A stretch of 64,000 nt of DNA from Aquimixticola soesokkakensis (GTDB lineage Bacteria; Pseudomonadota; Alphaproteobacteria; Rhodobacterales; Rhodobacteraceae): positions 62,001 through 126,000 of the forward strand of contig NZ_FWFS01000009.1 of the NCBI RefSeq assembly GCF_900172375.1, given 5' to 3'. The notes under the pieces are model-generated. The model saw only the letters and a list, made by a program, of their open reading frames with translations. It was not told the DNA's origin and made no database searches. A program made the translations under genes and the position numbers. Numbering within the stretch: position 1 is the first letter of the stretch; every line of letters starts with the position of its first letter. Below are positions 18,208-26,253 of this stretch, one piece after another.

Positions 18208-19062
18208 TTAAAGCTCCTTTCGGATGTTGACGAAGCGCAAGAGCACCGCGATGACCAGCAGCACCGTGCACAAAAGCACCACGGCCGTTGCCGCCGCCGA
18301 GGGGTATTGCAGCAGGGAAATATCGTTGGAAATCAGGCGACCCACATTGGCTTTCTGACTGCCCGACATGAAGCGCACGGTGATGAAATCCCCCATCACC
18401 AGCGTGACCACGAAAATCGTTCCGATCATGATTCCGGGCTTGGTCAGGGGCACGATCACATGCCACAGCGTTTGCAGCGCCGTTGCGCCATTGTCGTAGG
18501 CCGCTTCGATCAGGGATGTGTCGATGCGCATCATCGTGTTGAAAATCGGCACCACCATGAACAGCGTGTAGAGATGCACAAAGGCCAGAATGACGGAGAA
18601 ATCGGAATAGAGCAGCCATTCCAGCGGCGCGTCGATAACGCCCCATGACATCAGCGTCTGGTTGGCAATTCCGTTGCGCCCCAGAAAGGGAATCCACGAA
18701 ATCATGCGAATGATGTTGGAGGTCAGAAACGGGATGGTGCACAGCAGGAACAGCACCGTCTGCATGGCCTGTGTGCGCACGTAGAACGCCAGAAAATAGG
18801 CAACCGTAAAGCCGATCCCAAGGGTGAAGGCCCAGGTGATGAAAGCGTATTTGAAAGTGGCAAGGAACACCTTGTAGGTCACGGGCGAGCCGAACAGAAA
18901 GGCGTAGTTGTCAAACTGGAACGCAGGGTAGATCGAAAATTCGGTCGCCCCCCAGAAGCTGACAATCACGATCATGATGATCGGCGCCACAAGGAAGCAC
19001 AGCAATACCAACCCGAGGGGCGCGGCCTGAGCATAGGCGATGAGATCACGGGATTTAAACAT
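18208..19062 (-). CDS. Polyamine-type ABC transporter permease, PotB-like
   Basis: A 284-residue permease beginning MFKSRDLIAYAQAAPLGLVL with about six hydrophobic segments and the EAA loop in IEAAYDNGATALQTLWHVI. The ATG at 19060-19062 is preferred to a TTG one codon upstream. It is separated from the binding-protein gene by a 166-base stretch carrying the 13-base tandem repeat, unusual inside an otherwise tight operon. Confidence 0.92.
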   Translation of the reverse strand: MFKSRDLIAYAQAAPLGLVLLCFLVAPIIMIVIVSFWGATEFSIYPAFQFDNYAFLFGSPVTYKVFLATFKYAFITWAFTLGIGFTVAYFLAFYVRTQAMQTVLFLLCTIPFLTSNIIRMISWIPFLGRNGIANQTLMSWGVIDAPLEWLLYSDFSVILAFVHLYTLFMVVPIFNTMMRIDTSLIEAAYDNGATALQTLWHVIVPLTKPGIMIGTIFVVTLVMGDFITVRFMSGSQKANVGRLISNDISLLQYPSAAATAVVLLCTVLLVIAVLLRFVNIRKEL

Positions 19063-19119
19063 CAAACCTCACAGGAAAAAGCGGAAAAAAAAGGGGGGAG
19101 CGCGCTGGCCGGTCGTGCA

Positions 19120-19184
19120 GGGCAGGCGCATAGGACAGGCCTAGAGGGCAGGCACACAGGGCAGGCACACAGGGCGGGCGTATA
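19120..19184. repeat. Five tandem 13-base repeats inside the transporter operon
   Basis: Five consecutive 13-base units begin at 19120, 19133, 19146, 19159 and 19172. The third and fourth are identical, GGGCAGGCACACA. The others are GGGCAGGCGCATA, GGACAGGCCTAGA and GGGCGGGCGTATA. They lie between the stop of the binding-protein gene and the PotB-like start, read on the minus strand. Possible roles are mRNA processing or slipped-strand length variation; none is shown. Confidence 0.88.
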
Positions 19185-19228
19185 GGGCGAGGGGCCACAA
19201 CAGCCCCCCGCCCGCCGTTACGCCGCGC

Positions 19229-20494
19229 TTAGGACGCGATGAATTCGTTCCACTTGCGCACCATGTACTGGTTTTCATCCATGACGGAGTTCCAGCAGGC
19301 CACAGCGCCCATGCGATCCTCGTAGGAGCCGCCATCGCGCACGTCGCCCGCCGCTGCAAGCTTGTCGCCCGTGGGGCTGACGATGTCGCCCGTTGCGGCC
19401 TTGCCTTCGTACCAATAGCCCCATTCGTTCTCGGACATGAAATCCTTGGAGGTTTGCGGCACCGCCGAGTAGTAGCCCTGGCGCATCAGATAGCCGCCGA
19501 CCCAGCCCGACAGATACCAGTTGATGTATTCGTAGGCGGCATCCAGTTCCATGCCGGTGAGGGATTTCGACAGGCCCAGACCGCCGCCCCAGGAACGATA
19601 GCCCTCTTTGAGCGGCTGGTAGACGCAGTCGATCCCGCGCGATTTCACCGCTGTAATGGCGGGCGACCACATCGACTGGATGACCACTTCGCCCGAAGCC
19701 ATCAGGTTGACGCTTTCGTCAAAAGATTTCCAGAAGGCACGGAACTGTCCGGCTTTTTTGGCTTCAGTGAAGATCGCAAAGGTCTTGTCGATCTCTTCGG
19801 GGGTCATGTTGCCCTTGTCGCCATAGGTGATTTCACCCATCGCCTCGCAGACCATCGCCATATCCATGATCCCGATCGAGGAGATATCAAGGATCGACGC
19901 TTTGCCCTTGAATTCGGGGTTCAACAATTCGGCCCAGCTGTCAATCGGGCGCCCGATCAGGTCGGGGCGGATGCCCAGCGTGTCGGCGTTGTAAATCGTC
20001 GGGATCAGCGTCATCCAGTTGGTGACCTCATCGGCAAACTCCGTCGCGCCCGGCTCGGGGATAAAGCCCACCGTAGAGGGGGCGGTGCCTTGGGCGATGG
20101 TGCTGTCGGGGGTCAGTTTTCCGGTGGTAAAGATGGGCGAGATTTTATCGAAATTGGCAATCCGGCTTACATCCATCGCCTGCAAATTGCCCGTCGGCCA
20201 GACTTTTTTGCAGATCCAGTATTCGATATCGGCAATGTCGAAACTATCGGGCTGGGTGGCTGCGCGCTGGGTGACGCTATCGGAATCAAGCGCCGTCATC
20301 GCCAGGTTAAAGCCCAAATCCTCTTTCACTTTGGTGGCCACATCGTTGAGGTTGGACACGCCCGTGCCGAACTGGCGCAGGGTGATATCCTTGATCTCCT
20401 GCGCCCAGACCATGGGGGCGGGAAAGGCAGAAGCGGCAGCGGCAGCCGCGCCGCCCTTAAGCACAGCGCGACGGCTGTAACGCATTTTAGTCAT
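19229..20494 (-). CDS. Polyamine-type ABC transporter substrate-binding protein, PotD-like
   Basis: A 421-residue extracytoplasmic binding protein. It has a Tat-type leader with SRRAVLKGG and an alanine-rich core ending in VWAQE, so it is probably exported folded. The body matches family 1/8 spermidine/putrescine-type binding proteins (GFIPEPGATEFADEV, WGGGLGLSKSLTG). The start is the ATG at 20492-20494; a second ATG three codons in is possible. The ligand is not predictable, and linkage to a racemase suggests an amino-acid-like or hydantoin-like compound rather than a polyamine. Confidence 0.9.
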   Translation of the reverse strand: MTKMRYSRRAVLKGGAAAAAASAFPAPMVWAQEIKDITLRQFGTGVSNLNDVATKVKEDLGFNLAMTALDSDSVTQRAATQPDSFDIADIEYWICKKVWPTGNLQAMDVSRIANFDKISPIFTTGKLTPDSTIAQGTAPSTVGFIPEPGATEFADEVTNWMTLIPTIYNADTLGIRPDLIGRPIDSWAELLNPEFKGKASILDISSIGIMDMAMVCEAMGEITYGDKGNMTPEEIDKTFAIFTEAKKAGQFRAFWKSFDESVNLMASGEVVIQSMWSPAITAVKSRGIDCVYQPLKEGYRSWGGGLGLSKSLTGMELDAAYEYINWYLSGWVGGYLMRQGYYSAVPQTSKDFMSENEWGYWYEGKAATGDIVSPTGDKLAAAGDVRDGGSYEDRMGAVACWNSVMDENQYMVRKWNEFIAS

Positions 20495-20544
20495 GACAAA
20501 GTCCCTTGTTGGAAAACAGTTTTATGGTGTTGGAAGGGTGGTTT

Positions 20545-21519
20545 TTATGATTGGAGACGGTGAACCCGTCCCTCATCCCAAGCGAGCATCACCGCATCGC
20601 CCGGGTTTTTCGGGTTGTCGAAAAACGCCGCTTCGGGAACGAGCGCAAGCACGTCTTCACCGGCGTTCGTGTGGCTTGTGACCGCAACATGGCCGCCTTG
20701 GTACTCAACCGATGTCACCTGCGCAGGCAGGCCGCTGGCGCGCAGCTGCACCTCATCGGCGCGCAGGGCGACTTTGTGACCGTCAAGCGAGATCACGTTG
20801 TGCCCGCCCATGAACCGCGCGACGAATTCGGTTTTGGGGGCCGACCATACCTCGCGGGCGGGGCCGGCCTGTTCGATCACCGCATTGTTCATCACCACCA
20901 GCGCATCCCCCAGTGCCAAGGCTTCGTCCTGACCGTGGGTGACATGGATGAAGGTGATGCCAAGCTCGCGCTGGATGCGCTTGAGCTCGGCGCGCATGCG
21001 GATGCGCAAGAACGGATCAAGCGCCGAAAGCGGCTCGTCCAGCAGCAGAACCTTGGGCTCTGTGACCAGCGCGCGCGCCAGGGCCACGCGCTGTTGTTGC
21101 CCGCCCGACAGCTGCGCGGGCAGGCGATCCGCGTAGCGTGTCATATCCACCAGTTCGAGCAGCGTGTTGGCGCGGGCGTGGCGCGCGGCCTTGTCGATGC
21201 CTTTCATCCGCAGCGAAAACGCCACGTTGTCGCGCACGCTCAAATGGGGAAACAGCGCGTAGTTTTGAAACATCATCGCCGTGCCGCGCTTGGCGGGCGC
21301 AAGGGCGGAAACATCGAACCCGTCCAGAACGACCGAGCCGTCCGACACGGTTTCATGCCCCGCGATCATGCGCAGTGTCGAGGATTTGCCACAGCCCGAC
21401 GGACCAAGCAGACAGACATAGCTGCCCGGCGCAAAGCGGTAGTTGATGTGGTCCACCGCCAGAGTAGTGCCGTATTTCTTGGTCAGATTGACAAGTTCAA
21501 GATCGTATCCACCGCCCAT
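20545..21519 (-). CDS. Polyamine-type ABC transporter ATPase, PotA-like
   Basis: A 324-residue ATPase with Walker A GPSGCGKSSTLRMIAG, signature LSGGQQQRVALARAL, Walker B VLLLDEPLSALDP and a C-terminal TOBE-like regulatory domain from about residue 240. The start MGGGYDLELVNLTKKYG follows AAGGAGCGGAT. First gene of the operon; the divergent GntR gene and its likely operator lie 275 bases upstream. Confidence 0.94.
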   Translation of the reverse strand: MGGGYDLELVNLTKKYGTTLAVDHINYRFAPGSYVCLLGPSGCGKSSTLRMIAGHETVSDGSVVLDGFDVSALAPAKRGTAMMFQNYALFPHLSVRDNVAFSLRMKGIDKAARHARANTLLELVDMTRYADRLPAQLSGGQQQRVALARALVTEPKVLLLDEPLSALDPFLRIRMRAELKRIQRELGITFIHVTHGQDEALALGDALVVMNNAVIEQAGPAREVWSAPKTEFVARFMGGHNVISLDGHKVALRADEVQLRASGLPAQVTSVEYQGGHVAVTSHTNAGEDVLALVPEAAFFDNPKNPGDAVMLAWDEGRVHRLQS

Positions 21520-21705
21520 ATCCGCTCCTTGGTTGATGCTGCGCTGCGCTCCTGCCTTGTGGCTTTGGGGCGCGGCTCTGTCTTATGCTCACGTCATGAA
21601 CAGGGCGGGCGACCAGTGTTTGTCGTGCGCGCAGACGGGGCAAACCACGGGATGAGGAAAATTTGAGCATCCCGTGAGGGAAGTTTTCATTTTTTGCGCA
21701 CAAAA

Positions 21706-21715
21706 TTGTATACAA
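21706..21715. promoter_or_regulatory. Candidate GntR operator
   Basis: A perfect palindrome TTGTATACAA, embedded in AAATTGTATACAACATT, between the divergent PotA-like gene and the FCD-type GntR gene. This resembles the TGT-ACA half-sites commonly bound by FadR/FCD GntR proteins. It probably serves autoregulation and control of the transporter. Confidence 0.65.
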
Positions 21716-21794
21716 CATTGAAGACAGCCCCCGCAGACCATTGCGCTTGCCTCTCTTGCGCCGCGAATCCAAGGGTAGGGAGAAAGGACCGATT

Positions 21795-22517
21795 ATGACC
21801 GAGTTGCCGATTTCCCCCGATGATGCCACGCGCGCCCAGGCGGACCCGGGCGGGCCGCTGACAGCCGACCTGTTGTTTGCCAAATTGGAACTGGCGATTC
21901 ACGAACATCGCCTCGCACCGGGAACGAAACTGGGCGAGGACGAGCTGGGCGATATTTACGGGGTCAGCCGCACCACCGTGCGCGCGGCCCTGCAACAGCT
22001 TACCCATCTGCGGCTGGTCGAACACCGGCGCAACCGCGGAGCCTTTGTGGCACAGCCGACCGTGCGCGAAGCCCGCGAGGTCTTCGAGGCGCGCGCGCTG
22101 CTGGAGCCGCGAACCGCGCGGTCTGCGGCGCAGCGCATGACCCCGGCGCATATCGCCGCGCTTCAGGCCCATATCGACGCTGAACATGCGGCCCTGCATG
22201 ACGGCGATTACGGGCGGGCGCTGTATCTGTCGGGGCAGTTCCACATCGACATCGCCCGGATCGCCGATCAGGACACGATTGCCGCCTTTATCACCCAGTT
22301 GATTTCGCGCTCGTCGCTGATCATCGCGCTGTATTGGCAGCGGCGCGCGGCGATCTGTGAAAGCCACGCCCATGATGCGCTGATTTCGGCCTTTGCCGAT
22401 CAGGACGGCGCACGCGCGGAAGATCTGATGAAAAGCCACCTCTTGGATCTGGTGACCTCGCTGGACCTGCGCAACAAAACCTCCGCTCCGCCCTCATTGA
22501 AGGCGGCCCTGTCGTAA
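21795..22517 (+). CDS. GntR family regulator with FCD domain
   Basis: A 240-residue regulator. The winged helix-turn-helix covers about residues 20-85 (LGEDELGDIYGVSRTTVRAAL). The C-terminal FCD ligand domain runs from VREAREVFEARALLEP to the end, with His residues in SGQFHIDIARIAD that usually bind a metal. The start MTELPISPDD at 21795 is chosen for AGAAAGGA upstream. It is divergent from the PotA-like operon, so most likely its specific regulator. An organic-acid or amino-acid-like effector would fit the family. Confidence 0.92.
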   Translation: MTELPISPDDATRAQADPGGPLTADLLFAKLELAIHEHRLAPGTKLGEDELGDIYGVSRTTVRAALQQLTHLRLVEHRRNRGAFVAQPTVREAREVFEARALLEPRTARSAAQRMTPAHIAALQAHIDAEHAALHDGDYGRALYLSGQFHIDIARIADQDTIAAFITQLISRSSLIIALYWQRRAAICESHAHDALISAFADQDGARAEDLMKSHLLDLVTSLDLRNKTSAPPSLKAALS

Positions 22518-22537
22518 AAACCGCGGTGAGGGGCCCC

Positions 22538-23977
22538 TCAGGGGCGCGCGGCCTGCAAGGCCTCGCCAAGGCGCGCGAACCCCTCGGGCGTGCCCATCTG
22601 GCTGACGTTGAACCGCATGAACCCTGCCTTGTTTTGCGCGGCGCTGAACACATTGCCCGGGGCCAGCACCAGATCGCGCGCCAATGCGTGGCGGGCAACC
22701 TCGGCGGCGTCCACCCCGTCGGGCAGCTCGCACCACAAATAAAACCCGCCGCGCGGCTGGACCCAAGGCACGATACCGCGCCCCGACAGCTTGCGCGCCA
22801 CCTCGCGGCGGCGCTTGGCAAGGCGCAGGCGCAGCGCCTCCATGTGTTTGTGGTAGCTGCCATCGCTCAACACACTGTCGATCAGCGCGACCACAAGCGG
22901 AGAGGGGCCGCCAAAATTGGTGGCCACCTGCAGGTCGACCAAAGCCTCGATCCAGTCGGGATGGGCCGCGATAAACCCGCAGCGCGCCGAGGCCGAAAGG
23001 GTTTTGGAAAACGAGCCGATGCGGATCACCCGCTGTAGCCCGTCCAGCGCGGCAAGGCGCGGGGAGAGGTCGGGTTCGAACTCTGCGAAGATATCGTCCT
23101 CGATCACCGTCAGATCATGGGCGCTGGCAAGGCTGAGCACGCGGTGGGCAACCTGTGCGCTCATCGTCGCCCCCGTGGGATTGTGCAGCGCGCTATTGGT
23201 GATGTAGAGGCGCGGGCGATGGGTCTTGAGCGCCGCCTCGAAGGCCGCGATATCCGGTCCCTCGGGGGTGTAGGGCACCGAAACCAGTTTAATGCGATGC
23301 GCCCGCAACAGCGCCTGAAAGTTGAAATAGCACGGATCGTCCACCAGCACGGTGTCGCCTTGCGATAGCAACAGGCGACAGATCAGGTCGATCGCCTGAC
23401 TGCCCGAGGCGGTAAGCAGAATTTGCGCAGGCTCGGCCGCCAGCCCCTGTGTGGCAAAGCGGCGCGACAACAGGTTGCGCAGCGCGACCTCGCCTTTGGC
23501 ACTGCCGTAATAGGCCAACAGCGGATCGTCGGCGCGCGCCAGTCCGCGCAAGGCACGGCGCATGGCCTCTGTGGGCATCCAGTCGGCGGGCAGCCACCCG
23601 CAGCCGGGTTTATGCGCCGCAACATCCGCGTCCAGCGACTGGCGCGAGACCCAGAGGGGATCGATGTCGCGTGCGCGCGCCGTATCGATCTGGGGCAGGC
23701 TGCGCGGGCGCAGGGCGGCGGTATCGCTGACAAAGAACCCCGCGCCGCGCCGCGCATAGATCACTCCCTGCGCCACGAGACGGTCATAGGCCTCGACCAC
23801 CGTAGAGGGCGACACCGACAGCGCCGCCGCACAGCGCCGGATCGAGGGCAGCTTTTCGCCTGCCTCAAGTTCGCGGCGCGCGATCAGCTGTGTGACATGA
23901 TCCATCACGCGCCGGGTGCGGCTTTGCGATGGTTGAAGCGCAGCGTCGGGTACAGTTTCGGGCGCGGTTTCGGGCAT
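22538..23977 (-). CDS. MocR-type regulator (GntR HTH fused to aminotransferase fold)
   Basis: A 479-residue protein. An N-terminal GntR winged helix (LPSIRRCAAALSVSPSTVVEAYDRL) joins a fold-type-I PLP domain from about residue 115. The PLP lysine lies in SFSKTLSASARCGF; NSALHNPTGA and DDIFAEF match the aspartate-aminotransferase fold. The start MPETAPETVPD at 23977 is chosen; the frame continues upstream but without a ribosome site. Divergent from an EamA exporter, a frequent MocR arrangement, so it probably controls that gene and itself. Confidence 0.92.
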   Translation of the reverse strand: MPETAPETVPDAALQPSQSRTRRVMDHVTQLIARRELEAGEKLPSIRRCAAALSVSPSTVVEAYDRLVAQGVIYARRGAGFFVSDTAALRPRSLPQIDTARARDIDPLWVSRQSLDADVAAHKPGCGWLPADWMPTEAMRRALRGLARADDPLLAYYGSAKGEVALRNLLSRRFATQGLAAEPAQILLTASGSQAIDLICRLLLSQGDTVLVDDPCYFNFQALLRAHRIKLVSVPYTPEGPDIAAFEAALKTHRPRLYITNSALHNPTGATMSAQVAHRVLSLASAHDLTVIEDDIFAEFEPDLSPRLAALDGLQRVIRIGSFSKTLSASARCGFIAAHPDWIEALVDLQVATNFGGPSPLVVALIDSVLSDGSYHKHMEALRLRLAKRRREVARKLSGRGIVPWVQPRGGFYLWCELPDGVDAAEVARHALARDLVLAPGNVFSAAQNKAGFMRFNVSQMGTPEGFARLGEALQAARP

Positions 23978-24006
23978 GGGGCAGGGTCCTTGGGCGTCAG
24001 CGGGGT

Positions 24007-24038
24007 AAACTGTATGGGTGATTGTCTCGGTACAGTTT
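24007..24038. promoter_or_regulatory. Candidate MocR operator
   Basis: An 8-base inverted repeat AAACTGTA (24007-24014) and TACAGTTT (24031-24038) with a 16-base spacer. A further TACAGTTT half-site is at 23951-23958, and a CTGTATGGGT / TTGTATGGGT direct repeat lies at 24010 and 24046. MocR proteins typically bind such spaced direct and inverted half-sites between divergent genes. Confidence 0.6.
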
Positions 24039-24129
24039 GGTGAAATTGTATGGGTTTGTATCTGTTGCCACCAGCCCCAAGCCGCTACCCACAAGAAAAC
24101 ATTCCCTACCCAAAGAAAAAAGAGGCCCC

Positions 24130-25047
24130 ATGCAGAGTTTTACCGGATTGCGCAGCACAGGCCTGCGCCAGATGTCGCGCCAAAGCGCGCGGACAAGCGG
24201 CTGGGGTGCGGGGCTGATCGGCATGTTGATCTTTAGCGGGTCCCTGCCTGCGACCCGCCTTGCCGTCTCGCAGCTGACACCGCTGTTCTTGACGGGTGCG
24301 CGGGCGGTGATCGCCGCCCTGATCGCGGCGGCCCTTTTGCTTTTGCTGCGCCAGCCCATGCCTGCGCGGCGGGATGCTGCCTCGCTCGTCATCGTGGCGC
24401 TGGGCGTTGTGGCGGGGTTTCCGCTGCTCACGGCGCTGGCGTTGCAACAGATCGACGCGGCGCATTCGGTGGTCTTTATCGGGCTTTTGCCCCTGTCGAC
24501 GGCACTGTTCGGGGTGCTGCGGGGCGGCGAGCGCCCCCGCGCTGCCTTTTGGCTGTTTTCCCTGATGGGAAGCCTGTCGGTCGCAGGCTTTGCCCTGTGG
24601 CAGGCGCGTGGCGGCGGGGCAAGCCTGCTGGGCGATGCCTATATGCTGGCGGCGATTGCGGTCTGTGGTCTGGGATATGCCGAAGGGGCGACCCTGTCGC
24701 GCCGCTTGGGAGGCTGGCAGGTGATCTGCTGGGCCTTGATCGTGGCGGCCGCGCCGATGCTGGTGCTCGCCCTTGTAACGCGCCCTGACACGCTGGCAGG
24801 GCTGCCCGCCCCCGTTTGGGCCGGTCTTGGCTATGTGTCGGTCTTTTCGATGCTGATCGGATTTGTGTTCTGGTATCGCGGCCTGGCCCTGGGGGGGATT
24901 GCGGGCGTGGGGCAGTTGCAACTCTTGCAGCCCTTCTTTGGTCTGTTGCTGTCGGCGCTGGTGCTGGGGGAAACCGTCGCGCTCGGGATGGTGGCGGTCA
25001 CCGGGTTTACGGTGGCCTGCGTGGCGGGCGCCAAACGGTTCGCCTGA
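24130..25047 (+). CDS. EamA/DMT family transporter
   Basis: A 305-residue membrane protein with two EamA repeats and about ten hydrophobic segments (for example AVIAALIAAALLLLLRQP and GLIGMLIFSGSLPATRLA). DMT members export amino acids or metabolites. The start MQSFTGLRSTG at 24130 follows AGAGG. The divergent MocR regulator suggests a substrate linked to amino-acid or vitamin B6 metabolism, which cannot be specified. Confidence 0.88.
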   Translation: MQSFTGLRSTGLRQMSRQSARTSGWGAGLIGMLIFSGSLPATRLAVSQLTPLFLTGARAVIAALIAAALLLLLRQPMPARRDAASLVIVALGVVAGFPLLTALALQQIDAAHSVVFIGLLPLSTALFGVLRGGERPRAAFWLFSLMGSLSVAGFALWQARGGGASLLGDAYMLAAIAVCGLGYAEGATLSRRLGGWQVICWALIVAAAPMLVLALVTRPDTLAGLPAPVWAGLGYVSVFSMLIGFVFWYRGLALGGIAGVGQLQLLQPFFGLLLSALVLGETVALGMVAVTGFTVACVAGAKRFA

Positions 25048-25124
25048 CGGGCGCATCGGCTCTGGCCAATCGCGGCGCAAGGCGGCAAGTTGGCGCGACA
25101 CCGACCGTGCAGGGGAGCCTACCA

Positions 25125-26252
25125 GTGCCGCAAGCGTTTACCTTCGTCCATTCTTCCGACCTGCATCTGGGCAAACCCTTTGGCCGCTTTCCCGAAGATG
25201 TGCGGGTGCGCCTGCGTCAGGCCCGCGCCGATACGCTGGCCACATTGGCAGAGGTCGCGCGCGCGCATGGCGCAGGGCATATCCTGCTGGCGGGGGATAC
25301 CTTTGACCAAACGACCCCCGCGCCAAAGGTGATCCGTCAGGCGCTCAACCAGATGCGTGCGCAAAAGGATGTGATCTGGGTGGTGATGCCGGGCAACCAC
25401 GACCACGCCAATGCGACCGAACTCTGGGCGCAAATCGCGCGCGACAAACCCGACAATGTGATCGTTGCCGATGCCCCGTCGCCGATTGCGCTGGCGCAGG
25501 ATGTCGTGGTTCTGCCTGCCCCGCCTTTCGAACGCCATCCGGGACGGGATCTGACCGACTGGTTTGACGGCGCGGACACGGGGACGGCGATCCGCATCGG
25601 CTTGGCGCATGGGTCGGTGACGGATTTTGACAGCTCCGAGGAAGGCGGTTCTTCGGTCATCGCGCCCGACCGCGCGGCGCGCGCGGGGCTGGCCTATCTG
25701 GCGCTGGGCGACTGGCACGGGCAACTTGAGGTCGGGGCGCGCAGTGCCTATTCGGGCGCGCCGGAAAGCGACGGTTTCAAACATAGCCACGCGCCTGTGG
25801 CCTTGGTCGTGACGGTCGAAAGCAACGCCGCCCTGCCCAGGATTACCCCCGTTTGCACAAGTAAAATCAACTGGCTGCGCTGCGATTTTGATGTCACCGG
25901 CCATGCGGATGCTCTGGCGGCACTGGCGGCGCTGATGCCACCTTTGGCGCAGCGGGCACAGGTCTTGATGGACCTGCGTCTGTCGGGCCGTATCCGCGCG
26001 CCCCAACGGGTCGCTCTGGAACAGGCGGTGGCGCAGATTGCCCCCGATTTCCTGTGGCACCGCGCCGATTTTTCGGCGCTGGGGTTGTTGCCCGACACTG
26101 CTGATCTGGATGTTCTCGACAGCCACGGCGCGCTGCGCGCGGCCGCGCAGACGCTGGCGGATGCGGCGCAAGACCCCGCACATAGCCAAGAGGCGTGCGC
26201 CGAGGCCGAAGCGGCCCTGTCGCTGCTGTTCAGCTTTGCGATGGAGACGTAA
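25125..26252 (+). CDS. SbcD/YhaO-like metallophosphoesterase (DNA repair nuclease)
   Basis: A 375-residue calcineurin-like phosphoesterase. Metal motifs are Asp12-x-His14 in SSDLHLGKPF, GDTFD, PGNHDHAN, AHGS and, in place of the usual GHxH, LGDWHGQ. The start is the GTG at 25125, placed seven bases after AGGGGAG; upstream in-frame codons overlap the previous gene. It is followed after one base by the ATPase partner, as SbcD with SbcC or YhaO with YhaN. Expected to be the nuclease half of a DNA-end-processing complex. Confidence 0.86.
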   Translation: MPQAFTFVHSSDLHLGKPFGRFPEDVRVRLRQARADTLATLAEVARAHGAGHILLAGDTFDQTTPAPKVIRQALNQMRAQKDVIWVVMPGNHDHANATELWAQIARDKPDNVIVADAPSPIALAQDVVVLPAPPFERHPGRDLTDWFDGADTGTAIRIGLAHGSVTDFDSSEEGGSSVIAPDRAARAGLAYLALGDWHGQLEVGARSAYSGAPESDGFKHSHAPVALVVTVESNAALPRITPVCTSKINWLRCDFDVTGHADALAALAALMPPLAQRAQVLMDLRLSGRIRAPQRVALEQAVAQIAPDFLWHRADFSALGLLPDTADLDVLDSHGALRAAAQTLADAAQDPAHSQEACAEAEAALSLLFSFAMET

Positions 26253-26253
26253 G

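Noticed and set aside
19120-19184. CRISPR array
   Set aside because: Units are 13 bases, head-to-tail and without spacers.
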